A stretch of DNA of 64,000 bases from JAXGZG01 sp040771825 (GCA_040771825.1 JAXGZG010000003.1:362526-426525); one strand, 5' to 3'; positions 37,677-47,034 are shown, counted from the first letter of the stretch. Numbers and translations are program-made. Notes: generated by a model not told the origin, from the sequence alone.

Positions 37677-38847
37677 ACAGAAGTGCCGCATAGCACTGAA
37701 GCCCGAATTTGATCCCCGGCACCAACGAGTCAATCATAAGGAATTCCGAAACCTTGTGGGCATCCTCAGAAGACTTGAACCCGGTAGTGACGGCGGGCCA
37801 CCCCTTTGATAAGGGGATGTTAGAGTCGGTGCTGCCTGCACCGCATTTGAACTCGAATCCGTGGCTTTTTCCTAGAGAAAGAAGACCCTGGACCAAGGGA
37901 GAATCGACAGCCATTGATCCGGTAGGCCGATCCCCAACCACCTCAATAACATAGGACGTATCGGTATCCTTGGCGGCAGTATCCAGAATGGCTCTCACTT
38001 GCTCTTCCAAACTTGCCAGAGCGGAGCCGTCCACAGACCGCATGTCCAGAAGCATCTCTGCCGACTGAGCTATGGAGTTCACCGAATGCCCGCCTGAGAT
38101 GACCCCAACGTTATAGGTGGTCTTGGGGTCTTTGGGTACCTGCAACTTCGCGATTCCCGCTATAGCGGTCCCCAAGCCGTGGATGGCGCTGGAATTCCCG
38201 AATGAGCCGTAGCTGTGACCGCCCTGGCCCTCGAACCTGATATTGAGACGGCGGCTGCCCACGCCCGCCACAGTCAGGTGTCCCAAGCTCCCGTCGATGT
38301 TGAAAAACACTAGGTTGTCTGGTTCGAGCCTAAGGCCGTCAAAATCGTACGCTTTGACATGTTCACAAAAATACCTGGCGCCCTTGAGATCTCCCAGTCC
38401 TTCCTCTCCCACGTTGGCAATGAGGAGCACTGGGTGGGGAAGCGGCAGGTGCCTGAGCAGAACCTTCCCCAAAAGCAGCATCTGGGCAACCGACACCGAG
38501 TTGTCGCTGACGCCCGGGGCTTTGAGGATGTTGCCTTCTCTTCTCACCGTGAGGTCCGTCCCTCTAGGAAACACGGTATCCAGGTGAGCCATGCTGACGA
38601 TGACCCGGGACGGATCGGTGCCAGGGAGGAATCCAAGAACATTGCCTGCTTGGTCCACTTGCACCGTGGGGAATCCATATTCTAACATGGTCTTCTGCAC
38701 AAAAGCCCCACGCTCGGATTCATCGTTACTGGGAGCGGGGATTTCGGTGATTCGGGTGGTCAGGCTCAGAAGTTCTTCAAGGCATCCGTCTAGGTACTCT
38801 AGAGCGTCATCGATCAGTGCCTCTCGGCCAAGATCCCTATCTGTCAT
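37663..38847 (-). CDS. M20-family metallopeptidase (peptidase T/tripeptidase-like)
   Basis: 394 residues, ATG with AAGGAGGA upstream. Metal and catalytic residues of the M20 fold are visible: H88 with D90 (AHLDTVFP), D115 (GVSDNS), E148/E149 (VGEEGLGD), D185 (NIDG) and H364 (EDAHKVSEF). The dimerisation domain begins at the GGHSYGSFG block. Close relatives are tripeptidases and other di/tripeptidases, so it likely completes breakdown of peptides in the cytoplasm. The HAD gene starts inside its 3' end. Confidence 0.9.
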   Translation of the reverse strand: MTDRDLGREALIDDALEYLDGCLEELLSLTTRITEIPAPSNDESERGAFVQKTMLEYGFPTVQVDQAGNVLGFLPGTDPSRVIVSMAHLDTVFPRGTDLTVRREGNILKAPGVSDNSVSVAQMLLLGKVLLRHLPLPHPVLLIANVGEEGLGDLKGARYFCEHVKAYDFDGLRLEPDNLVFFNIDGSLGHLTVAGVGSRRLNIRFEGQGGHSYGSFGNSSAIHGLGTAIAGIAKLQVPKDPKTTYNVGVISGGHSVNSIAQSAEMLLDMRSVDGSALASLEEQVRAILDTAAKDTDTSYVIEVVGDRPTGSMAVDSPLVQGLLSLGKSHGFEFKCGAGSTDSNIPLSKGWPAVTTGFKSSEDAHKVSEFLMIDSLVPGIKFGLQCYAALLYDRF

Positions 38848-38979
38848 GGTGTCAGTTCCTCCTTAGTTTGGTTCGAAGATGCGTGCCGGTAACTAGCCGC
38901 TGTCACAAACCCACCGGCCTCCTGCCATTAACCTCAAGCCCTACTGCTGCAGGCTAGCAGGCCTACGGCACCGCTTGCG

Positions 38980-40713
38980 CTAGAGTGCGTTTATGGCCCT
39001 GATTAGCCTTGGGATAACTTGCTTCTTCCTAGATATCACTCCCGGCAGAGACAGAGTCCCGCCTTTGGGGCTATCTCCGAATGCCCGTTCTGCGAGGTCA
39101 AGGCGATTTCCTGCCAGAAGCAATTCTGTATCTTCGCTCACAATATCAGTCAGCATCATGATGAGAAGATCGTACTCCCTTTCCAGGGTGGCTTTCTCCA
39201 TAAAAGTTCGGAGCCGCTCTTTGAGAGGCTCCAGGTTCTGATGGTAGATGTTCACCTGGCTGACTCCTACCTTGAATCCACCGATCCGAAACTCTTTCAA
39301 GTCCCCGAAAAGTATGTCTTCTTCGGTCTTGCCCTCAAGGGAGGTGCCCGCTTCAAGCATGAAGCTTGAAAACTCTTCAACGTCGATGTCGGCCAAGGGA
39401 GCCAGTCTCTCAACGGCCGCGACGTCCTCTTGGGTGGAGGTCGGTGACCGGAAAGCCAGCGTGTCCGAAAGGATAGCTGCGCACAGTATCCCGGCAATGG
39501 CTTTGGGGGGCTTAACGCCTCTTTCTTCAAAAAGACTGCTTACTATGGTCGCCGTTGCCCCAACAGGACGGTTGATGAAGATGATGGGCTGGTCTGTCTC
39601 GACGCTGCTGATCCTGTGGTGATCGATTATCTCCAGTACCCTAGCCTGCTCAACACCTTCTACAGACTGGGCTTTCTCGTTGTGGTCCACCAAAATGACG
39701 TTTTTGCCAGTGTAATCAAGGATATGGCGCTGGGCGAGCATCCCCACGGGCCTGCCCGACTCGTCTAGCACCGGGAAATTCCTGTACTTGTAGCGGAGCA
39801 TGGTCTCGCGAACTTCGTCGATGGTGTCGTCTAGGTCAAAAGCCACCAAGTCCAGAGATGTCATGACCGATGACACGGGTTCGCTCTGGCTTATGAGGCG
39901 CGTGGCTTCATAGGTATCGTATGGTACGCCGATGAGAGTGACGCCCTCATGCCGAGCCATGTCCACGACACGCTCTGGCACAATCCCTGATATGCTCTCA
40001 GGGCGTTCACGCTGTTGGCCGATACCGGGATTGAACTCAAGACCCTCGCACTGGCCTTGGTAGCCGGGGTTGTGCGCTTTTGGCTCAGCCTCAAGGCTTT
40101 CCCTGGACGCCAGTGGACCGGTCACCACCACAACAGCCGCGCCCGAATGTATGGCGTTTTCCACATCCTCGGGGTCACTAGCGATAACAAGCCCGCAACG
40201 TTGGGAAAATGACCATCCTTCAGGCACCCTCTCCGACCAAACTGGCCCGCTGAAATCCTTGTGGCATCTCGATAATACTTCTCCGTCCAGAGACGCTGCG
40301 ATATTGTCTATGGGTACAGGCCTCAGTCCGAAAGCCCTTCTGGGCACCAAGTAAGCGTCGGCAATATCGCCCAAGGTGATGACCCCGACCAGCTGGTGGT
40401 GGACGTCTACCACGCTGATGGTCTTCGTGCCCCTTCGGGACATCATCTCGAAGGCTTCGCGCATCGAGGTGGAACCATAAACGCTCACTGCCGGGTCAAA
40501 GTCTACATCCTGGACTTGAGCATAGACGTTATCGATCAATACGGGTTCGTCTATCTGGAAACAGTCTAGCACGAACCTAGTTTCTCGGTTTGTGGGGCCA
40601 AGCCTCGCAGGAACGCAGTCCATCCCGGGTTCCGTCACACTCTTGAGATAGGCGTAGGCTATGCTAGAGCACACCGAGTCTGTATCGGGGTTCCTATGTC
40701 CAATGAGATACAC
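38980..40713 (-). CDS. Manganese-dependent inorganic pyrophosphatase with CBS and DRTGG insert
   Basis: 577 residues, GTG start. This is a family II (DHH) pyrophosphatase: GHRNPDTDSV (5-14), VDHNEKAQ, IIDHHRI and the C-terminal DHHA2 part. Between the two halves of the DHH domain are two CBS repeats (SMREAFEMMSRRGTKTISVV; the second near MLRYKYRNFPVLDESGRPVG) with a DRTGG-type domain between them. In this subclass AMP and ADP inhibit and ATP or diadenosine polyphosphates activate through CBS, linking PPi hydrolysis to the energy state. The stop of the upstream CBS gene is five bases before its start, so the two are co-translated. Confidence 0.95.
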   Translation of the reverse strand: MYLIGHRNPDTDSVCSSIAYAYLKSVTEPGMDCVPARLGPTNRETRFVLDCFQIDEPVLIDNVYAQVQDVDFDPAVSVYGSTSMREAFEMMSRRGTKTISVVDVHHQLVGVITLGDIADAYLVPRRAFGLRPVPIDNIAASLDGEVLSRCHKDFSGPVWSERVPEGWSFSQRCGLVIASDPEDVENAIHSGAAVVVVTGPLASRESLEAEPKAHNPGYQGQCEGLEFNPGIGQQRERPESISGIVPERVVDMARHEGVTLIGVPYDTYEATRLISQSEPVSSVMTSLDLVAFDLDDTIDEVRETMLRYKYRNFPVLDESGRPVGMLAQRHILDYTGKNVILVDHNEKAQSVEGVEQARVLEIIDHHRISSVETDQPIIFINRPVGATATIVSSLFEERGVKPPKAIAGILCAAILSDTLAFRSPTSTQEDVAAVERLAPLADIDVEEFSSFMLEAGTSLEGKTEEDILFGDLKEFRIGGFKVGVSQVNIYHQNLEPLKERLRTFMEKATLEREYDLLIMMLTDIVSEDTELLLAGNRLDLAERAFGDSPKGGTLSLPGVISRKKQVIPRLIRAINAL

Positions 40714-40718
40714 TGTGC

Positions 40719-41504
40719 CTATTGACTCTCACCTCCGTTTTCGAATCTTAGCACGTCGGAAGGAGTGACTATTCCCAGAAGCTCCTCTGTGTGCCTTCCG
40801 GACTCGGTAATCAATAGGGCCGCAATTCCCCACTTGTCACTTTTCGGGCGTCTTCTGAAGGCTTCTTCTGCATCATAAATGGTTGCTCGCCTGCTAATGA
40901 ATGCAGCCCTGTTCCCCTTCTCACAGGCGAGCACATCCGATACAGGCGAACTCAGAACCGACTCTATGCTTGCCTTAGGGTTGGCCAGAGATACTTCCGC
41001 CGCCCACCTGGCTATGCCGCCTACAGTAACGAGCCCCAAGTACGTGTCCCCGCGGTATACGGGGAACTGGGTGTAATCAGTGCGGCGCATCACCTCAAAC
41101 AGTCTCGCCACAACGGTGGTAGGAGATAACCTAGCTACTTCCTTGGCAAACCTCGGATAGACTCTTGGGGGATTGCTGAGAATCCGGGCAACTTCCTCAA
41201 TGGCCAGAACGGTCTCCAGCCGGGGAATGGCGATTAGGTAATCTGGACTTCTGCGCTCATGAACGATAGCGTTGCGAAGTTCAGCGTATTCAGCAAGATC
41301 ATCTTTGAAGCGCCTTATGACGGCATCTTCTTTTGAGAGCACGTCAACCAGGTGCCGAAAGCTTTCCTTTCCTGCGGGGTTTCCCCATTTCCGCCTAAGG
41401 CACTTTTCAATGACCCCGTAGGCCGAGAGGAATCTATCTCCCCGCAATAGCTCTTCTCGAGTTATGGCTCTGTCCACTTGGACAGATAGCGGTCTCTCCT
41501 CCAT
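40719..41504 (-). CDS. CBS-pair protein with HEPN-like N-terminal domain
   Basis: 261 residues from the ATG at 41504 (AGGTGG upstream; a GTG three codons earlier is possible). Residues 1-110 are helical and contain ELRNAIVHERR, an R-x4-H motif (R77, H82) of the HEPN RNase/nucleotide-binding superfamily. Residues about 120-260 are a CBS pair (RRTDYTQFPVYRGDTYLGLV; ALLITESGRHTEELLGIVT). CBS pairs sense adenine nucleotides. Its tight linkage to the CBS pyrophosphatase suggests a shared nucleotide signal. Whether the HEPN part cuts RNA, binds nucleotides or only dimerises is unknown. Confidence 0.78.
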   Translation of the reverse strand: MEERPLSVQVDRAITREELLRGDRFLSAYGVIEKCLRRKWGNPAGKESFRHLVDVLSKEDAVIRRFKDDLAEYAELRNAIVHERRSPDYLIAIPRLETVLAIEEVARILSNPPRVYPRFAKEVARLSPTTVVARLFEVMRRTDYTQFPVYRGDTYLGLVTVGGIARWAAEVSLANPKASIESVLSSPVSDVLACEKGNRAAFISRRATIYDAEEAFRRRPKSDKWGIAALLITESGRHTEELLGIVTPSDVLRFENGGESQ

Positions 41505-41570
41505 TACTTCCACCTCAACTGATCAAAGCCATGGCAGCCCCACCATTGACAAGGGCGCGTTTTCGGTCAG

Positions 41571-42797
41571 TTAGCGGCTAACCCGTGATTCAGTATCCCT
41601 GTATACTGCTTCAGGGTCAACATGAACTCCGGCAACTCCCGAAGCCATGGCAGCCTGGGCCACTGCTCTAGCCACAGCGGGTGCGACCCTCTTATCCAAG
41701 GCGTCTGGGATTATGTAGTCTACCGAAAGATCCTCTGACGATACGAGTCCCGCTATGGCGTGGGCCGCCGCCAGTTTCATTGCTTCGTTGATATCTTTGG
41801 CCCTGGCGTCGAGGGCTCCCCTGAGAATGCCAGGAAACGCCAAGATATTGTTGACTTGGTTAGGAAAATCGGATCGCCCGCTGCCAACAACCTTGGCCCC
41901 AGCTCGTATGGCCTCATCTGGGAATATCTCGGGTACCGGATTTGCCATGGCGATTACGATTGCCCCGGGGGCCATGGACGCCACCATCTCCTTGGAAACG
42001 ATGTTGGGTGCCGATACGCCCACTAGGATATCGGCGTTCTTCATGGCATCTCCCAGAGTCCCCTTAACCCCTCGCACATTGCCTCTTTTGGCCGTCTCTT
42101 CTTTGAAAGGATCCATCTCCGCGGGGCGGCCTGGATAAACCAGCCCGCAGATGTCATTCATGACTACGTCGGATGCGCCTGAGTCAAGAAGCAGGTTCGA
42201 GACCGCGACTCCGGCAGCACCGGCCCCGGAAACCACTATTCTAGTGGATTGCAGGTCCTTTCCTACGACCTTCAGGGCATTGAGAAGTGCAGCCAACACC
42301 ACCACTGCGGTGCCGTGCTGGTCGTCGTGGAAAATGGGGATGCGGGTCTCCTCTTTGAGGCGCCTCTCGATTTGGAAGCATCTCGGGGCTGATATGTCCT
42401 CAAGATTGACGCCACCTATCGTAGGCTCAAGCCACTTAACCAGCTGAACGATTTCCTCAACTTTTCTGGTCCCAATGCAAATCGGGATGGCGTCAACTCC
42501 CGCCAGGGACTTGAACAGAAGGCACTTGCCTTCCATTACGGGAAGGGCGGCCTCGGGCCCGATATCCCCAAGTCCTAGCACAGCAGTGCCATCGGAAACT
42601 ACCGCTATGATGTTTCCTTTTGCCGTGTAGTGGTATGCCAGAGATGGGTCCTTTGCGATCTCCAAACACGCTTCTGCTACTCCCGGCGTGTACGCCAATG
42701 ACAAATCGTGCCGGTCCCTAAGTGGCACTTTGCTTCGGATTTCCAACTTGCCCTTATTCCTCCGGTGAAGTTCAAGGGCTTCGTCTCTCAAAGTCAT
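41571..42797 (-). CDS. NAD(P)-dependent malic enzyme
   Basis: 408 residues, ATG with AGGAGGAA upstream. It converts malate to pyruvate and CO2 with NAD(P)+ reduction. Diagnostic blocks: LAYTPGVAE, VVSDGTAVLGLGDIGP, EDISAPRCFQIE (metal ligands), FHDDQHGTAVV and the Rossmann GAGAAGVA. The length is that of the short bacterial type without the phosphotransacetylase extension. It follows the fumarase genes on the same strand, so fumarate to malate to pyruvate can run from one locus; an acid-balance or amino-acid catabolic role is inferred. Confidence 0.95.
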   Translation of the reverse strand: MTLRDEALELHRRNKGKLEIRSKVPLRDRHDLSLAYTPGVAEACLEIAKDPSLAYHYTAKGNIIAVVSDGTAVLGLGDIGPEAALPVMEGKCLLFKSLAGVDAIPICIGTRKVEEIVQLVKWLEPTIGGVNLEDISAPRCFQIERRLKEETRIPIFHDDQHGTAVVVLAALLNALKVVGKDLQSTRIVVSGAGAAGVAVSNLLLDSGASDVVMNDICGLVYPGRPAEMDPFKEETAKRGNVRGVKGTLGDAMKNADILVGVSAPNIVSKEMVASMAPGAIVIAMANPVPEIFPDEAIRAGAKVVGSGRSDFPNQVNNILAFPGILRGALDARAKDINEAMKLAAAHAIAGLVSSEDLSVDYIIPDALDKRVAPAVARAVAQAAMASGVAGVHVDPEAVYRDTESRVSR

Positions 42798-42870
42798 GCC
42801 CGGTGATTCCTCCTGTCATGTCAATTATACCGTCTTCTCGGACAGGAGGTCTTCACATCCCGGCCAGATT

Positions 42871-43470
42871 CTAGCCAGTAGAGTCGCCGTAAACATCTCC
42901 TCCGTGAACGTCCAAACCGACTATCGCCGGGAAATCAATCACCTCAAGCCGGTATACTGCTTCGGGACCTAGGTCGTCGTAAGCCACTGCTTCCGCTCCA
43001 ATGACCCGTTTGCTGAGCAGAGCCCCGGCTCCTCCTAAGGTCACGAAGTAGACTGCACCGAACTCTATGACGGCTCTGGCAACATCCGCGTTTCTTCGGC
43101 CCTTTCCCACCATACCTCTAAGCCCTGTTTCCATGAGTCTCCGTGCGTAGGGGTCCATCCTACCGCTGGTGGTGGGGCCCAGCGAGCCTATGACCTGCCC
43201 CGGGGCAGGCGGACATGGGCCCGCGTAGTAGATGAACTGACCCCGAAGATCGAAAGGAAGGGCCCTCCCCTGGTCAAGTGCACTTACCATTCGTTTGTGA
43301 GCCGCATCTCGGGCAGTGTACATCGTGCCTGTAAGAAGCACTTTTTCTCCAGCCCGCAGGTCTCTCATGGACGAGATGGTATCGATCTGTGGCATCGTGA
43401 TGACTTTGGCCCCTTCCCAAGGGCCAGGATGATACATGGCAGATCCCACCCTGCGGCCATCTGCAGACAT
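42871..43470 (-). CDS. Fumarate hydratase class I, beta subunit (C-terminal domain)
   Basis: 199 residues with the swivelling C-terminal domain of [4Fe-4S] hydro-lyases: LRAGEKVLLTGTMYTARDAA, then YYAGPCPPAPGQVIGSLGPT and GRMDPYARRLMETGL. The first 30 residues are not typical; an internal ATG at MPQIDTIS is another start but has a poorer site. With the alpha subunit 56 bases upstream it forms the two-subunit fumarase common in anaerobes. The same fold is used by L(+)-tartrate dehydratase, so tartrate is a possible alternative substrate. Confidence 0.92.
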   Translation of the reverse strand: MSADGRRVGSAMYHPGPWEGAKVITMPQIDTISSMRDLRAGEKVLLTGTMYTARDAAHKRMVSALDQGRALPFDLRGQFIYYAGPCPPAPGQVIGSLGPTTSGRMDPYARRLMETGLRGMVGKGRRNADVARAVIEFGAVYFVTLGGAGALLSKRVIGAEAVAYDDLGPEAVYRLEVIDFPAIVGLDVHGGDVYGDSTG

Positions 43471-43526
43471 TTGACTCTATCACCTGCCTCGTTTGCTGTT
43501 GGCGCTCATGCCATAGCCCTATCGCC

Positions 43527-44402
43527 CTACCACTCTTCGCTTGCGGCACCAATTGGGCTGATGACCGCGGTAGCGCGTCTCGCAGCGTGGCATTGGAGAT
43601 TGACGGCTACAGGAAGTGCTCCTATGTGGGTCGCATAAGTCTCTATCGCCACTGCCAAAGCGGTAGTCCGTCCCCCCAGACCTCCGGGACCAATGCCTGT
43701 TTGGTTCACTAGAGCGAGAATCTCCTTTTCAAATGAAGCCACCTTGGGATCGGGATTCGGCTGCCCAATGGGCCTAAGAAGAGCCTTCTTGGCAAGGATG
43801 GCAGCGTAGTCCATCATGCCCCCTACTCCAACCCCGATTACAAGAGGGGGACATGCGTTGGGCCCCGCCTTCTTGACAATATCCATGACGAAACGCTTGA
43901 CGCCTTCCGGTCCGGCTGCTGGTGTCAGCATGGATATGCCGCTCATGTTCTCGCTGCCCGTTCCTTTGGGCATGACAGTGATCCTGACATCAGACCTTCC
44001 AGCCACAAAGTCTATGTGGATAACAGGCGGCGTATTGTCGCCGGTGTTCAGCCGGTCAAATAGCGGATCCCGCACCACAGATTTCCGCAAGTATGCTTCA
44101 GTGTATCCTCGAGCCACACCCTGGGACACCGCGTCGTGTACGTCCCCTTCTATATGGGCATTTTGGCCAATCTCCAGAAATACGTGCGTCATCCCTGTAT
44201 CCTGGCAGATAGGGATCCCTTGAGTGCGGGCAATTGCGGCGTTCTCCAGAATCATATCCAACACGTCCACGGCCAGAGGTTTAATCTCCTGGCGTCTTGA
44301 TGCTCTAAGAGCTACCACCACATCGTCAGGGAGTACCGTCGCGGCCCTTATACAAAGATCCTTTACTGCTTCACGTATGGTGACCGACTGTATGCTTCCC
44401 AA
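43527..44402 (-). CDS. Fumarate hydratase class I, alpha subunit (N-terminal domain)
   Basis: 291 residues from a TTG at 44402 with GAGAGGAA upstream; a reading from 44450 adds 16 residues without a site. Three Cys, C66 (PICQDTG), C184 (NACPPLVIG) and C271 (NLQCHAARR), should hold the oxygen-sensitive [4Fe-4S] cluster that activates water. GTGSENMSG and GIGPGGLGGRTTALAV are family hallmarks. An oxygen-sensitive fumarase fits an anaerobe. First gene of the fumarase-malic enzyme run. Confidence 0.93.
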   Translation of the reverse strand: MGSIQSVTIREAVKDLCIRAATVLPDDVVVALRASRRQEIKPLAVDVLDMILENAAIARTQGIPICQDTGMTHVFLEIGQNAHIEGDVHDAVSQGVARGYTEAYLRKSVVRDPLFDRLNTGDNTPPVIHIDFVAGRSDVRITVMPKGTGSENMSGISMLTPAAGPEGVKRFVMDIVKKAGPNACPPLVIGVGVGGMMDYAAILAKKALLRPIGQPNPDPKVASFEKEILALVNQTGIGPGGLGGRTTALAVAIETYATHIGALPVAVNLQCHAARRATAVISPIGAASEEW

Positions 44403-44646
44403 GCCCAAATTCCTCTCTTCGTGCAAGATGTCACCGCTTTCCCAACACACTAACGGACACCTAGTCTATAATGCCATTTCCCGACACGATGTGCATAGGT
44501 TGGCTTCTAGAATCTAGGATCGCAGAACCGAAGCCAAAGCGTAAGCTGAAACCAGAGCCACATCGTGAGCCGGTTCCCGTTACCAATGCTATACTGTAAG
44601 CAATAATCTACAGAGTAAGGCGTTGTGTTATTTGGGGGGAATACCG

Positions 44647-45135
44647 GTGAAGAACGACAGCCTTCTGCACTTGGTTCTTGCGGCGCTATTGGCTTCTCTA
44701 GTAATGGTAGCCACAATGTTTCTCAAGGTCCCAACCCCCACAGGCTATGTTCACTTGGGCGATGGGGTCATCTTCGGCACCGCTTTGGCCTTGGGCCCGG
44801 CACTGGGCGCAGCTGCCGGTGCCATAGGGTCTAGCCTTGCAGACCTTCTTTCCGGCTACGCCGTATGGGCGCCGTGGACTTTCGTCATAAAAGGCGGAGC
44901 GGGCATAATAGCAGGATTTCTCGGCCGCGGACGTGGAAAAGGCGCCCGGTTCGTATCGCTTATCGCTGCGTCGGTATGGATAATCGCAGGCTACGCTGTT
45001 GGAACAGCCAAAATGTACTCCCCGGCCGCAGTTGGCGCCGAGGTCCTTGGAAACGTTGTCCAGACAGGGTCTGGGATCATAATTGGACTCTACTTGGGGC
45101 CGTTGCTGCAAAGAGCCGTATCTCGCGGCCAGTGA
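44647..45135 (+). CDS. ECF transporter S component (substrate-binding membrane subunit)
   Basis: 162 residues from the GTG at 44647 (GGGGGAA upstream), with about six hydrophobic segments. TPTGYVHLGDGVIF near the end of the first helix is typical of group II ECF S components of the riboflavin/YpaA-like fold. The shared ECF module (EcfA, EcfA', EcfT) is not in the window and is probably encoded elsewhere. The vitamin transported is not predictable from this sequence. A TATACT box lies about 85 bases upstream, and I recognised no riboswitch in the 5' region. Confidence 0.87.
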   Translation: MKNDSLLHLVLAALLASLVMVATMFLKVPTPTGYVHLGDGVIFGTALALGPALGAAAGAIGSSLADLLSGYAVWAPWTFVIKGGAGIIAGFLGRGRGKGARFVSLIAASVWIIAGYAVGTAKMYSPAAVGAEVLGNVVQTGSGIIIGLYLGPLLQRAVSRGQ

Positions 45136-45471
45136 ACTGACGTCCGCTCTATTTCAAACCCAAATCCCGTCCCTGCTGTCCGCTGGCAGGCAGGTTCAAG
45201 AAGCCTCCTGGACGCTGGCGGACAGATCTGCGCCAAGAGGCGTCCGCAAGCGGACACGTAGCCCGGAATCGGCCCTCGACCCATAAAACAGACCCATTGT
45301 CATCCTTCGTAGCTCCGCAAGGCGGCATGGGCGTCTGACCTCAAATCCGGCCCAGTAGTCCCCGCCTTGGATTATGTTACCTAGTGGAACCTGCCTGCAT
45401 AGAATGAGTTGCTGATTCGTGTAGCTGCGCCCAACGTTCACCGGGGACCGATTCAAGGAGGCCTTGGCTCA
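45136..45471 (+). other. Non-coding gap of 336 bp with TGTCCGC repeats
   Basis: No credible gene. Around 45176-45260 the heptamer TGTCCGC or its complement GCGGACA recurs: TGTCCGC at 45177, GCGGACA at 45218, and a tight hairpin GTCCGC-AA-GCGGAC at 45242-45255. They could pair in alternative ways and may form a terminator or RNA switch for the ECF S-component transcript or a leader for the NlpC/P60 gene. Confidence 0.4.
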
Positions 45472-45885
45472 TTGCCTTACCGAGAATTCCTGAACATTCC
45501 CTTCAAATTCCGAGGCAGGGACAAGCGAGGAACCGACTGCCTCGGTCTCATGTGGATGTATCTCAAGGCACGAGGATATGTAATACCCGACCGGGACGGT
45601 CTCCCAATGCTTCACGACAATCAAGAAGACTACCTTGAAAGAGCAATCCAAGGCCTTCAGAAGATCGGAGAACAGGTAAGCGTGCCTCAAGAGGATGACA
45701 TCGTGCTAATGCGACTGCCGGGAGGGTATACCCACATAGGAGTAATGGTCGATAGCGACCATATGCTTCATGTGCTAAAAGACCGTCCAAGCGGAGTCGA
45801 GCCGATCATGAAGTACCGAAGACGGATCGTTGCAGTATTCAGGCCTTCACCTTCCAGGAAAAGGCCCGGGTTCCAATGCGGTTAG
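45472..45885 (+). CDS. NlpC/P60-family cysteine hydrolase, small single-domain form
   Basis: 137 residues from a TTG at 45472 (AAGGAGG ten bases upstream). The catalytic Cys is C23 (RGTDCLGL), His is H88 (GYTHIGVM) and the third residue is probably H100 (HMLHVL). There is no signal peptide or wall-binding domain. Most NlpC/P60 enzymes cut peptidoglycan stem peptides outside the cell, but compact cytoplasmic or phage-tail forms exist. The DCLGL spelling and size resemble the phage tail-assembly type. Its 3' end overlaps the convergent FabK-like gene by 39 bases. Confidence 0.8.
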   Translation: MPYREFLNIPFKFRGRDKRGTDCLGLMWMYLKARGYVIPDRDGLPMLHDNQEDYLERAIQGLQKIGEQVSVPQEDDIVLMRLPGGYTHIGVMVDSDHMLHVLKDRPSGVEPIMKYRRRIVAVFRPSPSRKRPGFQCG

Positions 45886-46812
45886 TCTTGCTAGCGTCTC
45901 CTGGGCGCTGCTTATTATGTCGGAGATGATTTCGGCACAGGTCTCCTCCTTGGTGACCATGGCCGATATTTGGCCCGCCATGACCGACCCGTTGACCACG
46001 TCCCCGTCCACTGCGGCTGCCCGGAGCCTCCCTGCACCTAGCGCCTCTATCTCCTGTTGGGTCGCACCCCTAGCTTCAGCCTCCATGATAGCCCTGGCAA
46101 TCTTGTTGTGTAGCACTCGCACAGGGTGACCGGTGGATTTGCCCGTAACTACTGTGTCCCGGTCCCTAGCGGCAATTATGGCTTGCTTGTAGTTGGGGTG
46201 AACTGTGCATTCCTTGGCACAGATAAATCGCGTGCCCATTTGAACTCCTTTTGCGCCCAATGCCATTGCCGCCACGAGCCCTCTGCCATCGAAGATACCG
46301 CCGGCAGCAATTACCGGAAGCCTCACAGCGTCAACTATCTGGGGGATCAACGGGAACGTGGCGATATCGCCGATATGTCCCCCACACTCCATACCTTCTG
46401 CCACGAGCCCGTCCACCCCGGCTCTCTCCAGGCGTTTGGCCAGGTTAACCGAGGCCACCAGAGCAAGCACCTTGGCGCCTGCTTCGCGAAGGGCCGGGAC
46501 ATATTTCCCCGGATTGCCCGCTCCTGTGGTCACAACCGGCACACGCTCTTCTATCAACATGCCAATGACGTCCTCGGCAAAAGGGGAAAGAAAGTACACG
46601 TTTACTCCGAAGGGCTTGGAAGTCATAGTCCGGGCTTTTCGCACTTGGGCCCTGATAACTTCCGCAGGAGCGCTTCCTGCACCTATCAGTCCCAGACCCC
46701 CCGCCTCACTGACAGCAGCGGCTAGTTCGGCCGTGGCAATCCATGCCATCCCGCCTTGAATGACGGGATACTCGATTCCGAGCAATTCGCACAAGTCGGT
46801 CCGTATCGCCAT
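45847..46812 (-). CDS. FMN-dependent enoyl-ACP reductase II/nitronate monooxygenase family
   Basis: 321 residues from the ATG at 46812 (GAGGAGAC upstream). TIM-barrel flavoprotein: PVIQGGMAWIA at the start, AGGLGLIGAGS, AEGMECGGHIG and IAAGGIFDGRG with the FMN phosphate site, then GAKGVQMGTRF. Length and the MECGGHIG block fit FabK, which reduces enoyl-ACP in fatty-acid synthesis, better than nitronate monooxygenase, but the families overlap and no other fab gene is nearby. Hence no gene symbol. Confidence 0.85.
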   Translation of the reverse strand: MAIRTDLCELLGIEYPVIQGGMAWIATAELAAAVSEAGGLGLIGAGSAPAEVIRAQVRKARTMTSKPFGVNVYFLSPFAEDVIGMLIEERVPVVTTGAGNPGKYVPALREAGAKVLALVASVNLAKRLERAGVDGLVAEGMECGGHIGDIATFPLIPQIVDAVRLPVIAAGGIFDGRGLVAAMALGAKGVQMGTRFICAKECTVHPNYKQAIIAARDRDTVVTGKSTGHPVRVLHNKIARAIMEAEARGATQQEIEALGAGRLRAAAVDGDVVNGSVMAGQISAMVTKEETCAEIISDIISSAQETLARLTALEPGPFPGR

Positions 46813-46894
46813 GTCACTGTCTCCTCGCGGGTCACGGAATGTTTCGGTCATTCTACCATGGCCACCTTGACCTGCCAAAGAAAGAGGGTCCGAG

Positions 46895-46919
46895 AAAAAG
46901 GGTCCGGTCTCCCGGACCC
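46895..46919 (-). terminator. Intrinsic terminator after the SPFH gene
   Basis: On the minus strand GGGTCCGG, loop GAGA and CCGGACCC are followed by TTTTTCTC. It lies about 115 bases beyond the stop of the SPFH gene and just upstream of the FabK-like gene, separating the two. Confidence 0.8.
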
Positions 46920-47034
46920 CGCGCTCGCCGCTAACCAGCAGTCGTCAATGACATTGGGAAAAGCCCTCTAGGAAACCTGACCTCGGAAATGGCTTCGGAT
47001 CGGACTTGCCCCGCTACTCCTTGACGTCCGCGCC

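Noticed and set aside
44518..44646. Possible riboswitch upstream of the ECF S-component
   Set aside because: I looked for TPP, FMN, cobalamin and preQ1 cores and found no convincing conserved boxes.
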